A DNA stretch of 51,937 nt from Rossellomorea vietnamensis NBRC 101237 (lineage in GTDB: Bacteria; Bacillota; Bacilli; Bacillales; Bacillaceae_B): NCBI RefSeq assembly GCF_001591825.1, contig NZ_BCVQ01000027.1:1-51937 (forward strand). Direction: 5' to 3'. The notes below the pieces were generated by a model that saw nothing but the letters and a program-made list of their open reading frames with translations, did no database searches and was not told the origin of the DNA. Below are positions 1-8,377 of this stretch, in pieces. Position 1 is the first letter of the stretch. Each line of letters begins with the position of its first letter. Position numbers and translations under genes: made by a program.

Positions 1-20
1 CACCTGCAGCGGAAATCAAC
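1..20. repeat. Partial end of a dyad intergenic repeat
   Basis: The first 20 bases are the reverse complement, with one mismatch, of the left arm of the dyad element at 6423-6490. The shared core is GTTGATTTCCGCT, present here as AGCGGAAATCAAC. The window therefore seems to begin inside the right end of another copy, most of which lies outside. Repeats with this opening are common between genes in Bacillaceae; the family assignment is from memory. Confidence 0.55.
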
Positions 21-251
21 CAGCAGTCACTCATCCAAACGGTTTAAAACAACTAGCCAAATCAGCACCCAACCCAATAATCATACCCATTTCCCCTCAA
101 ATTTGCTAAAATTGACTTTTATCACTAAAAAATCAGAAATTAATAGTCAAAAAATGTCGTTAACATGGTATCATTATAGCAATGACAAATTATTAATGAA
201 ACATTCACATTCATATAGATGTCTACTGAATAGTTGAACAGGGGGCTTAAG

Positions 252-1949
252 ATGCAATACGTCATCGCTGGAATAATACTTATCTTAATCGTATTCCTAA
301 TCGGATTTATCTCTAGAAAGAAATATTACGCCGAAATCGATCGGTATGAAGCCTGGAAAATAGATATTATGAACAAACCGGTTTCAGACGAACTTTCCAG
401 AGTGAAGCAACTGAATATGACAGGTCAGACGGAAGAATTGTTTGACGGCTGGAGACAGGGTTGGGATGAGATTGTTGCTGTGCAGCTTCCTGATGTTGAA
501 GAACTACTATTCGATGCAGAAGAGTACACTGATAAATTTCGCTTTAATAAAACCAAAGAGGTCCTGTCAAGAATCGATCAGGTTCTCACTGATATCGAAA
601 AGAAGATCGAGCAGATCCTGAGCGAATTAAATGAACTGGTCGGCAGTGAAGAGAAGAACCGCGAAGAAATCCTGGCCCTTCAAGAAGAATTCCGAAACAG
701 CAAGAAACAATTGCTCGCCTATCGTCATACATACGGTCAAACGGCAAAGCATATGGAAGCAGTCCTTGATAAGCTTTCTGAAAAAATCAATCAGTTCAAT
801 GAGCTGACAGAGCAGGGGAACTATCTGGACGCAAGGGAGATCGTCCTCAGCCTTGCAGAGGAAATGAAGTTGGTTGCCTACAAAATGGAGACGGTACCGA
901 AACTGATCACCGACTTTGAGAACGTATTGCCGTCCCAATTGTCCGAGCTTGAAGCAGGATACATCGAGATGAAGGATCAGGGCTACACCCTTGATCATAT
1001 TGAAGTGGACAAGGAAGTGGCCTCATTAAAGGAAACCCTTCAACACTTTAATAAAAACCTTGAGGAGCTTCAGGTCGAGGAAGTGGAAGAAGGCATACAG
1101 GAAATAAAAGTGAAGGTGGAAAGCCTTTACGATTTACTGGAAAAAGAAGTCCATGCCAAACATTTTGTAGAGCAGTATAGAGACCAAACGACGGAAGGGC
1201 TCATCAAGGCAAAGGAAGACAATGATGAGATTCAATCGGAAGTAAGCATCGTGAAGCAAGGCTACCATCTACATGATGCGGACCTTAGCACACCGAACGA
1301 GATTGATAAGAAGATCATCCAGCTCTCAAAGCGACATGAAATGTTGATGCATAAGGAAGAAACGAATGCGACGGCTTTCTCGAATTTAAGTGATGAGCTG
1401 AAAGATATCAGGAGTGGACTGGAAGAACTGAATCAACAGCAAAGTGAATTCTCCGTCTATCTGCAGAACCTCCGCAAGGATGAATTGGCTACAAGGGAAA
1501 AAATCCAGGAGCTTAAGAAAAAGGTGGCTGAAGCAAGCCGGATGATTTCAAAAAGCAATGTACCGGGATTGCCTGCCGATTACAAGGATCTTCTTGATGA
1601 AGTCCATCGTAAGATCGAGCAAGTGAATGCGAGCTTAACGGAAAAGCCTTTAAACATGAAGTTCATCCAGGAAACATTATTGGGTGCCGAGGATACGGTC
1701 GACCATTTCTATACGAAAACGGGAGATCTGATCGAGAATGTTCTTTTATCCGAGAAGATCATTCAGTACGGAAATCGCTACCGCAGCAAATATAGTTCGG
1801 TACGGGAAGGTCTTCAGACGGCTGAACAAGCCTTCCGTCAATATGATTACCGCAGAGCGTTGGAAGAAGCGGCCACAACCATCGAGAAGGTGGAGCCGGG
1901 CGCATTGAAGAAAATCGAGAAGATGATGGATCTTGAAGATCGATCATAA
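252..1949 (+). CDS. ezrA: Septation ring formation regulator EzrA
   Basis: EzrA is a membrane-anchored negative regulator of FtsZ ring assembly that works at the cytoplasmic face of the division site. The 565-residue protein has one N-terminal membrane segment (about residues 2-19) followed by the family-typical RKKYYAEIDR stretch. The rest is long, charged and helical, predicted coiled coil with spectrin-like repeats. Length matches the family (about 560). I chose ATG 252 over the upstream in-frame TTG at 234 because GGGGG (241-245) is well placed for it and the resulting N-terminus matches the family. It stands alone, ends at a strong shared terminator and converges with brnQ. Identification is confident. 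Confidence 0.95.
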   Translation: MQYVIAGIILILIVFLIGFISRKKYYAEIDRYEAWKIDIMNKPVSDELSRVKQLNMTGQTEELFDGWRQGWDEIVAVQLPDVEELLFDAEEYTDKFRFNKTKEVLSRIDQVLTDIEKKIEQILSELNELVGSEEKNREEILALQEEFRNSKKQLLAYRHTYGQTAKHMEAVLDKLSEKINQFNELTEQGNYLDAREIVLSLAEEMKLVAYKMETVPKLITDFENVLPSQLSELEAGYIEMKDQGYTLDHIEVDKEVASLKETLQHFNKNLEELQVEEVEEGIQEIKVKVESLYDLLEKEVHAKHFVEQYRDQTTEGLIKAKEDNDEIQSEVSIVKQGYHLHDADLSTPNEIDKKIIQLSKRHEMLMHKEETNATAFSNLSDELKDIRSGLEELNQQQSEFSVYLQNLRKDELATREKIQELKKKVAEASRMISKSNVPGLPADYKDLLDEVHRKIEQVNASLTEKPLNMKFIQETLLGAEDTVDHFYTKTGDLIENVLLSEKIIQYGNRYRSKYSSVREGLQTAEQAFRQYDYRRALEEAATTIEKVEPGALKKIEKMMDLEDRS

Positions 1950-1952
1950 ATA

Positions 1953-1994
1953 AAAGGACTGATGTAGATATTTCAATCTACATCAGTCCTTTTT
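1953..1994. terminator. Bidirectional terminator between ezrA and brnQ
   Basis: A perfect 17-bp stem (1953-1969 with 1976-1992) and a 6-nt loop, flanked by A and T runs on both sides, so it can stop transcription from both convergent genes. Confidence 0.9.
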
Positions 1995-2011
1995 TTATAA
2001 GACGATTGAAC

Positions 2012-3352
2012 TTAACTGGCTTCAATCGTCCGTTTGGTTTGTCCTGCGAGTACGGCAATGACGAATCCGATGATGGCACCGATCATAGCCGGAACAATCC
2101 AGCCGATTCCTTGAGTATAGAACGGAAGGAATCCAAGAGATTGACTGATGGCCGTCACGTCGACGCCAGCGGTCTTGATGCCATCGATCAGACTGATCAG
2201 ACCCGTTGGAATCAATGCCCCTACATACACAAGGGAGTAACCGTTGAATCCATTATGCAGGAATGATAAAAGAATCAGTACGATCGCCAATGGATAAATG
2301 AATATTAGAACAGGTAAAGAGACGGCAATCAACTGAGTCAATCCGATATTGGCGATGATCATGCTGAATAGAGAAATGATGATCACCAATTTAGGGTAGG
2401 ATACCGGCAGGATCTTGGCGAAGAATTGTGAGCATGCCGACACAAGTCCGACTGATGTCGTAATGCACGCAAACGTAATCGCAAGTCCCAGGATGATCGT
2501 CCCCATTGAACCGAATAAATGGCTCGCTGCAGCTGAAAGGATCGCCCCACCGTTTGCCTGAACACCGATGGAATCCGTACTGCTCGCACCGATATAGCTT
2601 AAGGATAAATACACAAGGGCAAGTCCTGCAGCCGCAATGAATCCGGCAATGATCGTGATGCGTGTCAGGCTGGACTTATTGGTAATACCGCGGTCTTTGA
2701 TGGAATTGATGACGACGATCCCGAACACTAAAGCAGCGATCGTATCCATGGTCAGGTATCCCTCGATGAATCCTTTGAATAATGGTCCATCCTGATAGGC
2801 TTCATGCGGTGCACCGAAGTCTCCCATCGGACTGATGATGCTTTTGACCACTAGAACTGTCAGGATGACAATGAGGGAAGGAGTCAAGATCTTCCCGATA
2901 CGGTCGACTAGCTTTGACGGATTCATTGCAAGCCATGCCGTCAATCCAAAGAAGATAATCGTATAAATCAGTAAAGAGACACCGTATTTTGCTGTATCTT
3001 CAGGTAAGAAGGGGATGACCCCGATTTCATAGGCGACGGTCCCGGTCCGTGGTATTCCGAAAAACGGCCCGATCGCCAGGTACATAACAATGGTAAAGAT
3101 AAGTCCGAATAATGGATGTACGCGGTTTGCGAGTGTCTGAAGATCCCCTCCGGACTTCGCAATGGCGATGACACCAAGCAGTGGTAGCCCCACTCCCGTA
3201 ATAAGAAAGCCGATGATACCGGTCCAGACATGTTCTCCGGCCTGCTGCCCCAGGAATGGCGGGAAGATCATATTTCCTGCTCCAAGAAAAAGAGCGAAGA
3301 GCATTAATCCAATCGTCAAGATCTGACTGAATGATAGCGCTTTCTCGTTCAT
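2012..3352 (-). CDS. brnQ: Branched-chain amino acid:cation symporter BrnQ/BraB family
   Basis: This is a 446-residue polytopic membrane protein of the LIVCS family, which imports leucine, isoleucine and valine with Na+ or H+. The N-terminal LFLGAGNMIFPPFLGQQAG motif (about residues 21-39) is diagnostic, and about 12 hydrophobic segments follow. I chose the start at 3352 because GGAGGGG lies just upstream on the minus strand; the longer frame to 3403 has no ribosome site and a poor N-terminus. In B. subtilis the equivalent gene next to ezrA is braB. A CodY-like sequence lies about 165 bp upstream (3519-3533), which would fit repression when branched-chain amino acids are plentiful, but the match is imperfect. 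Confidence 0.92.
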   Translation of the reverse strand: MNEKALSFSQILTIGLMLFALFLGAGNMIFPPFLGQQAGEHVWTGIIGFLITGVGLPLLGVIAIAKSGGDLQTLANRVHPLFGLIFTIVMYLAIGPFFGIPRTGTVAYEIGVIPFLPEDTAKYGVSLLIYTIIFFGLTAWLAMNPSKLVDRIGKILTPSLIVILTVLVVKSIISPMGDFGAPHEAYQDGPLFKGFIEGYLTMDTIAALVFGIVVINSIKDRGITNKSSLTRITIIAGFIAAAGLALVYLSLSYIGASSTDSIGVQANGGAILSAAASHLFGSMGTIILGLAITFACITTSVGLVSACSQFFAKILPVSYPKLVIIISLFSMIIANIGLTQLIAVSLPVLIFIYPLAIVLILLSFLHNGFNGYSLVYVGALIPTGLISLIDGIKTAGVDVTAISQSLGFLPFYTQGIGWIVPAMIGAIIGFVIAVLAGQTKRTIEAS

Positions 3353-3518
3353 ATATACCCCTCCGTTTGTAATCGTTATCATAAGCAAAAAATATCTTAT
3401 CATAAGTTTGTAGAAAAATGTCGAAAAACTAAATAGTCTTACAATTTAGTATATTTAAATAACTTCCGTTTCTGCCACCTTTTAGATTCTCGCAAAAATT
3501 CTGTCATTTTTCAATAAT

Positions 3519-3533
3519 AATTTTTGGAAAATG
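3519..3533. promoter_or_regulatory. Possible CodY box between brnQ and nifZ
   Basis: AATTTTTGGAAAATG matches the CodY consensus AATTTTCWGAAAATT at 12 of 15 positions. It sits about 165 bp from the brnQ start and about 40 bp upstream of the nifZ -10 box. CodY commonly controls branched-chain amino acid permeases; the site itself is inferred from this match only. The rest of the 325-bp gap (3353-3677) is AT-rich and shows no gene. Confidence 0.35.
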
Positions 3534-3573
3534 AAAAAATATTTGTGAATGATGTGAAAAATCGTTTTTCTAC

Positions 3574-3579
3574 TATAAT
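3574..3579 (+). promoter_or_regulatory. Likely sigma-A -10 box for nifZ-thiI
   Basis: A perfect TATAAT lies about 100 bp before the nifZ start, with no good -35 box at the normal distance (the nearest is GATGTG). It would give a leader of about 90 nt. Confidence 0.5.
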
Positions 3580-3677
3580 GAATCCTTATGCCGAAATGAA
3601 TTTCATTTGGGATGGGCAGGATTTATGGTAAGATTAATGATTGAGTATAAAAGCGTCATGTAAAAGAAGGTGTAAAC

Positions 3678-4829
3678 TTGATTTATTTTGATAATAGTGC
3701 GACAACCAAGCCATATAAGGAAGTGCTGGACACATTCCTGAAAGTAAATGAAAGCTATTATGCCAATCCATCGTCCATCCATTCGTTCGGTGGTCAGGTG
3801 GAAAAGTTAGTTCAACAATCCAGGGAGCAGATCGCTTCCCTATTAGGGATAAAAACAAAAGAGGTATTCTTCACCTCTGGCGGGACTGAATCAAATAATC
3901 TGGCGATAAAAGGAACCGCCCTGCAATACGGCAACAGAGGGAAGCATATTATTACGACCAAAATAGAGCATCCTTCCGTCATCAATGCCTTTAAGCAGTT
4001 AGAATCGTTTGGTTATACAACGACGTATCTCGATGTGGATCCAGAGGGCAAGGTCCGTCCCTCAGAATTGAAAGAGGCGATCCAGGATGACACGATCCTT
4101 GTTTCGGTGATGCAGGTGAATAATGAAATCGGGAGCGTGCAGCCCATCAGGGAGATCGCTGAGATCCTGAATGATTATCCCAAGATACTCTTTCATGTCG
4201 ATGCCGTACAGGCATGCGGGAAGGTCCCCCTTATTCTCGACGAAAAGCTCATCGATTTATGCAGCCTATCCGCCCATAAAATTCATGGCATCAAAGGAAC
4301 CGGCATGCTGTATGTGAGGGACGGACTTGAAATTTCGCCCATCCTCTCAGGAGGCGAGCAGGAAGGGAACCTCAGAAGCGGCACGGAAAACACCGGCGGG
4401 ATCGTATCCTTCGCGAAGGCACTCCGGATGCATATGGAAGAAAGTAAACAGAAGTTGGTTATAATGGAAGAAAATCATCAATTCCTAAAGGAAGAGCTGG
4501 AGAAAATCGAAGGTGTGACGGTTCATACACCGGCACGGGATCACGCCCCCCATATTCTGAATTTTTCAGTGGCGGATTTTAAAGGGGAAGTACTCATTCA
4601 CGCCCTCGACCGGCATGAAGTGTATGTATCGACGACAAGCGCTTGTTCATCAAAGCAAAGCAAGCCCAGTCAGACCCTCTTATCCATGGGTGTACCGGAC
4701 AACCTTGCCGCTAATTCGATCCGGATCAGCCTGTCCTTCCATAATACGATGGAGGAATGCCAAGAATTTATTGGTTTACTAAATAAAGAAATTCAATACT
4801 TACAACATACAATGAGGAGATCAAGATGA
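3678..4829 (+). CDS. nifZ: Cysteine desulfurase (IscS/NifS family), sulfur donor for ThiI
   Basis: This PLP enzyme (383 aa) takes sulfur from cysteine as a persulfide. Visible features are the N-terminal FDNSATT, the PLP-stacking histidine H98 (EHPS), D175 (HVDAVQ), the PLP lysine K201 in SAHK and the catalytic cysteine C323 in STTSACSS. The start is TTG, set by AGAAGG at 3665-3670. The stop codon overlaps the thiI start by 4 nt (ATGA), so translation is probably coupled. In B. subtilis the same pair makes 4-thiouridine in tRNA and NifZ passes sulfur directly to ThiI. General Fe-S assembly is less likely because no scaffold genes are nearby. Confidence 0.93.
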   Translation: MIYFDNSATTKPYKEVLDTFLKVNESYYANPSSIHSFGGQVEKLVQQSREQIASLLGIKTKEVFFTSGGTESNNLAIKGTALQYGNRGKHIITTKIEHPSVINAFKQLESFGYTTTYLDVDPEGKVRPSELKEAIQDDTILVSVMQVNNEIGSVQPIREIAEILNDYPKILFHVDAVQACGKVPLILDEKLIDLCSLSAHKIHGIKGTGMLYVRDGLEISPILSGGEQEGNLRSGTENTGGIVSFAKALRMHMEESKQKLVIMEENHQFLKEELEKIEGVTVHTPARDHAPHILNFSVADFKGEVLIHALDRHEVYVSTTSACSSKQSKPSQTLLSMGVPDNLAANSIRISLSFHNTMEECQEFIGLLNKEIQYLQHTMRRSR

Positions 4830-6037
4830 AATATAATCGCATACTCGTACGATACGGTGAAATTTCAACCAAAGGAAGAAACCGTAAGATGTTCACAGCC
4901 AAGCTCCGTGAAAATATTTTGCACACGCTGAAGGATTTCCCGACGATTTCCGTTGCAGCGAGCCGGGATCGCCTCCACATTCAATTGGGAGACGAAAACG
5001 CAGAAGAAATCATTCCAAGACTTGAAAAGATTTTCGGGATCCAATCATTCAGTCCAGTCGTCAAAGTCCCTCAAAATATGGAGGACATCATGAAAGCAGG
5101 ACTTGCTCTCGTTCAAAAGAGCTTTTCCCCCGGCAAAACCTTTAAAGTGGCTGCCAGAAGAGCGGATAAAAAGTTTGAACTCGACACGAATGAATTAAAC
5201 TATGAAGTAGGGTCCTATATCCTCCGCAATTTGGATGGATTCAAGGTGGATGTAAAGAATCCAGACATTCAACTGAATGTGGAAGTGAGAAAAGAAGGCG
5301 TCTATCTCTCTTCTGAAATTTATCAAGGATCCACCGGAATGCCGGTCGGGGCGAGCGGGAAGGCGATGCTGATGCTTTCAGGCGGGATCGACAGTCCAGT
5401 CGCCGGTTATATGACGATGAAAAGAGGAGTGGAGATCGAAGCCGTCCATTTTCACAGCCCTCCGTTTACAAGTGAACGGGCGAAGCAAAAGGTAATCGAC
5501 CTTTCGAAGAAGCTCTCTGCCTTCAGCGGAAAAGTGAAGCTGCATATCGTCCCATTTACGAAAGTGCAGCAAACGATTCATGATCAGGTTCCTGAAAACT
5601 ATACGATGACGTCGACGAGACGGATGATGCTGAGGATCGCGGATCAGATCCGTGAGAAGAATGAAGGACTGGCACTCATTACCGGGGAAAGCCTCGGCCA
5701 GGTGGCGAGTCAGACGCTTGAGAGCATGCAGGCGATTAACGACGTCACGAATACACCGGTGTTACGACCGCTCATCGCCATGGACAAGCTTGAAATCATC
5801 GATATCGCGCAAAAAATCGATACCCATGACATTTCCATTCTTCCTTACGAAGACTGCTGTACGATCTTTACACCGCCTGCACCGAAAACTAGACCTAAAA
5901 AAGAAAAAGTGGAGTACTATGAAAGCTTCGTTGATTTCGAAACCCTCCTTACAGAAGCCGTGGACGGTACAGAAACGATGACAATCGACTTATCTACAGG
6001 CTCGAATGTAGAAAATACGTTTGACGGATTACTCTAA
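4826..6037 (+). CDS. thiI: tRNA 4-thiouridine synthase ThiI (no rhodanese domain)
   Basis: ThiI adenylates uridine 8 of tRNA and inserts sulfur. The 403-residue protein has a ferredoxin-like and THUMP region (about 1-165) and a PP-loop ATPase domain with SGGIDSP at 185-191. It stops without the C-terminal rhodanese domain of the E. coli enzyme. A Cys pair (C344-C345, EDCC) lies near the end of the PP-loop domain and is a plausible sulfur carrier. The lack of rhodanese fits direct sulfur delivery from the desulfurase encoded just upstream with a 4-nt overlap. Full length for the Bacillus form. Confidence 0.95.
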   Translation: MKYNRILVRYGEISTKGRNRKMFTAKLRENILHTLKDFPTISVAASRDRLHIQLGDENAEEIIPRLEKIFGIQSFSPVVKVPQNMEDIMKAGLALVQKSFSPGKTFKVAARRADKKFELDTNELNYEVGSYILRNLDGFKVDVKNPDIQLNVEVRKEGVYLSSEIYQGSTGMPVGASGKAMLMLSGGIDSPVAGYMTMKRGVEIEAVHFHSPPFTSERAKQKVIDLSKKLSAFSGKVKLHIVPFTKVQQTIHDQVPENYTMTSTRRMMLRIADQIREKNEGLALITGESLGQVASQTLESMQAINDVTNTPVLRPLIAMDKLEIIDIAQKIDTHDISILPYEDCCTIFTPPAPKTRPKKEKVEYYESFVDFETLLTEAVDGTETMTIDLSTGSNVENTFDGLL

Positions 6038-6069
6038 AAATTTAGGATAATTTACCAAAGAAAATAACT

Positions 6070-6099
6070 GTATGAAGCCATGTGTTTTGACACAATCTA
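6070..6099 (+). promoter_or_regulatory. Sigma-G/F-like promoter of sspA
   Basis: GTATG (6070-6074) and CAATCTA (6093-6099), spaced by 18 nt, fit the forespore consensus GHATR-N18-CATNHTA with one mismatch. The position, 25 bp before the start codon of a spore protein gene, fits late forespore expression. Confidence 0.55.
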
Positions 6100-6123
6100 T
6101 ATTCAACAAGGAGGTGAAAACAC

Positions 6124-6327
6124 ATGGCAAACAACAGTTCAAATCAATTAGTAGCTCCAGGAGCTCAACAAGCAATCGACCAAATGAAATACGAAATCGC
6201 TTCTGAATTCGGAGTTCAACTTGGTCCAGATGCAACAGCACGCGCTAACGGTTCTGTAGGTGGTGAAATCACTAAACGTTTAGTTCAAATGGCTGAACAA
6301 CAAATCGGTGGCGGATATTCAAAATAA
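6124..6327 (+). CDS. sspA: Alpha/beta-type small acid-soluble spore protein
   Basis: This 67-residue protein coats and protects DNA in the dormant spore. It carries the two conserved blocks of the family: [13 protein letters not shown] (about residues 22-34), which holds the germination protease site EIASEFG, and [14 protein letters not shown] (about 41-54). A strong AAGGAGGTG (6109-6117) sets the start. It follows thiI as in B. subtilis, but has its own forespore-type promoter and terminator. The presence of this gene is good evidence that the organism forms spores. Confidence 0.97.
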   Translation: MANNSSNQLVAPGAQQAIDQMKYEIASEFGVQLGPDATARANGSVGGEITKRLVQMAEQQIGGGYSK

Positions 6328-6344
6328 TTAAATACAATGGCTAC

Positions 6345-6374
6345 AAGGAGCGGGATTCCCCGCTCCTTTTCAAT
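6345..6374 (+). terminator. Terminator of sspA
   Basis: A 10-bp perfect stem (6345-6354 with 6359-6368) with loop ATTC, ending in a T-rich run. Confidence 0.88.
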
Positions 6375-6422
6375 TTGTATAAAAAAGAAGGCTGTTTTTG
6401 AAAATTTAAGAAGCGAGTAGTG

Positions 6423-6490
6423 GTTGATTTCCGCTCCAGGTGCTCGCTTTCCGCCCGGAGGAAAGCGAAGTCTTGCACGGAAATCAATAG
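6423..6490. repeat. Dyad intergenic repeat element
   Basis: Two nested inverted repeats share one centre. TTGATTTCCG (6424-6433) pairs with CGGAAATCAA (6478-6487), and CGCTTTCC (6445-6452) pairs with GGAAAGCG (6460-6467). The arm sequence recurs at 1-20. It looks like a short member of a non-coding repeat family seen between genes in Bacillaceae. The surrounding gap (6375-6590) shows no gene. Confidence 0.7.
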
Positions 6491-6589
6491 CGGTGCTACA
6501 AGTGAGCCTAAAAAATATTTTATAGAGATTGATCGTACTTAATCTAAATTTATTTATATCCCAGACCGTTTGTCGAATAATCTCACATA

Positions 6590-6618
6590 TTGACGATGAT
6601 AGAATATAACCAAATAAT
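6590..6618 (+). promoter_or_regulatory. Sigma-A promoter candidate for the acyl-CoA ligase
   Basis: TTGACG (6590-6595), 17-nt spacer, AATAAT (6613-6618). A second, perfect TATAAT lies at 6641-6646 but has a weak -35 (TTTAAA). Either would give a short leader. Confidence 0.5.
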
Positions 6619-6679
6619 TTAAAAAATTAAAATTATTTTGTATAATAGAGAAGAATCGACAAACAAGGGGGAGTCATAA

Positions 6680-8263
6680 GTGAAGAGGGAAGAATTGATC
6701 GCACCGGAGAAGTACAATTTGGTGGAAGAAGTGGAGAAGTTTGCACGTGATGGAGAGAAGCTTGCCATCAAGTGGGAAAATGAAGAAGGTAAAAAAGAAG
6801 ATATTACATACAAACAATTATTGAAGAATGTAAATAAAATTGGAAACGTTTTCTTAGGGGAGGGCCTTGAGAAAGGGGATGTCATCCTTGTCATGGTTCC
6901 CCGCTTAATTGAGGCATATGCTGTTTATCTTGCAGCACTAAAATCCGGGCTTGTCGTAATTCCAAGCTCTGAGATGCTTCGGACAAAGGATCTCGAATAC
7001 CGGATCGATCACGGGGATGTGAAAGGAATTGTAGCGTATTCTCCGTTCGTCGAGCAGTTTGAAAACGTAAGGGGCATGGAAAATCTCAAGAAATTCGTAG
7101 TAGGGGAAGAGCAGGACGGCTGGCTTGCCATTGAAGAAGAAATGAAATCGGTCTCTGAAGATCTGTCATTCGCTGATACAAAACGGGCCGATATGGCCTT
7201 CCTTTCCTACACGTCAGGGACGACGGGAAATCCGAAAGGGGTTGTCCACACGCATGGATGGGCATACGCTCACCTGAAAACAGCGGCGCGTGAATGGCTG
7301 TGCATCGAAGAAGGGGATACGGTTTGGGCGACGGCAGGTCCAGGCTGGCAAAAGTGGATCTGGAGTCCGTTCCTGTCTGTCCTCGGTTCAGGTGCCACAG
7401 GTCTTGTGTACCAAGGGAAATTCGACCCGAACAAATATCTTCAGATGCTCGAGGATAACCATGTCAACGTCCTATGCTGCACGCCAACAGAGTATCGCCT
7501 GATGGCCAAAGTGGATAATCTGGGCACCTATAAGCTCGACCACCTGCACAGCGCCGTGTCGGCTGGGGAGCCGCTTAACAGGGAAGTCATCGATGCCTTC
7601 AAGAGACACTTCGAGATCGAAGTCCGTGACGGCTACGGTCAAACGGAGAACACCCTCCTTGTCGGGATCATGAAAGGGATGGAACTGAAACCGGGGTCCA
7701 TGGGGAAACCGACGCCTGGGAATCGGGTCGAAATCATCAATGATGAAGGATACCCTTGTGAAGTCGGAGAAGTGGGAGACATCGCGGTTCACGTAGAGAC
7801 GCCTGCCCTGTTCAAAAATTACTATAAAGATCCCGAACGGACGGCCATGCAGTTCAGGGGAGATTACTATATTACGGGAGATAAAGCGAAGAAGGATGAA
7901 GACGGCTACTTCTGGTTTGAAGGCCGTGGGGATGATATCATCATCAGTTCAGGCTACACGATCGGACCTTTCGAAGTGGAAGATGCCCTCGTGAAGCATC
8001 CATCGGTTCAGGAATGTGCCGTCGTGGGAAGTCCCGATGAAGTAAGGGGACTGATCGTAAAGGCGTTTGTCGTCTTACGCGAAGATGTGGAGCAAAACGA
8101 TCCCGAACTGATCCCTTCCCTCCAACAGCATGTGAAAGACTTAACGGCTCCTTACAAATATCCGCGCAAGATTGAATTTGTGAAGGAATTGCCGAAAACG
8201 ACATCAGGAAAAATCAGAAGGATTGAATTGAGACAAAAAGAACTGAGTTCAGTGAAAAACTGA
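6680..8263 (+). CDS. mbcS: Acyl-CoA synthetase, medium/branched-chain type (MbcS-like)
   Basis: A 527-residue member of the ANL adenylating superfamily that activates a carboxylic acid to acyl-AMP and then acyl-CoA. The P-loop TSGTTGNPKG is at 178-187, the hinge region DDIIISSGY follows around residues 420-430, and the conserved catalytic lysine K511 is in TSGKIRR. The GTG start is set by AAGGGGGAG (6665-6673). Size and position match B. subtilis ytcI/mbcS, reported for medium- and branched-chain acids; the exact substrate cannot be read from sequence. It has its own promoter and terminator. Confidence 0.85.
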   Translation: MKREELIAPEKYNLVEEVEKFARDGEKLAIKWENEEGKKEDITYKQLLKNVNKIGNVFLGEGLEKGDVILVMVPRLIEAYAVYLAALKSGLVVIPSSEMLRTKDLEYRIDHGDVKGIVAYSPFVEQFENVRGMENLKKFVVGEEQDGWLAIEEEMKSVSEDLSFADTKRADMAFLSYTSGTTGNPKGVVHTHGWAYAHLKTAAREWLCIEEGDTVWATAGPGWQKWIWSPFLSVLGSGATGLVYQGKFDPNKYLQMLEDNHVNVLCCTPTEYRLMAKVDNLGTYKLDHLHSAVSAGEPLNREVIDAFKRHFEIEVRDGYGQTENTLLVGIMKGMELKPGSMGKPTPGNRVEIINDEGYPCEVGEVGDIAVHVETPALFKNYYKDPERTAMQFRGDYYITGDKAKKDEDGYFWFEGRGDDIIISSGYTIGPFEVEDALVKHPSVQECAVVGSPDEVRGLIVKAFVVLREDVEQNDPELIPSLQQHVKDLTAPYKYPRKIEFVKELPKTTSGKIRRIELRQKELSSVKN

Positions 8264-8269
8264 TCACGG

Positions 8270-8298
8270 ATAGGGAGCCTATAAGGCTCTCTATTTTT
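8270..8298 (+). terminator. Terminator of the acyl-CoA ligase gene
   Basis: A 10-bp stem with one G-T pair (8270-8279 with 8285-8294), followed by a run of six T. Confidence 0.85.
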
Positions 8299-8377
8299 TA
8301 TGGTTTTTTCATTTCAGAATCTTCCTATAATATGATACATTTGAGAAATAGACTTTTAGGAAAGAAGGAAATGCATC

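Noticed and set aside
1..251. Coding remnant upstream of ezrA
   Set aside because: Stops in all frames and no ribosome site; only the repeat end and AT-rich promoter-like sequence are seen.
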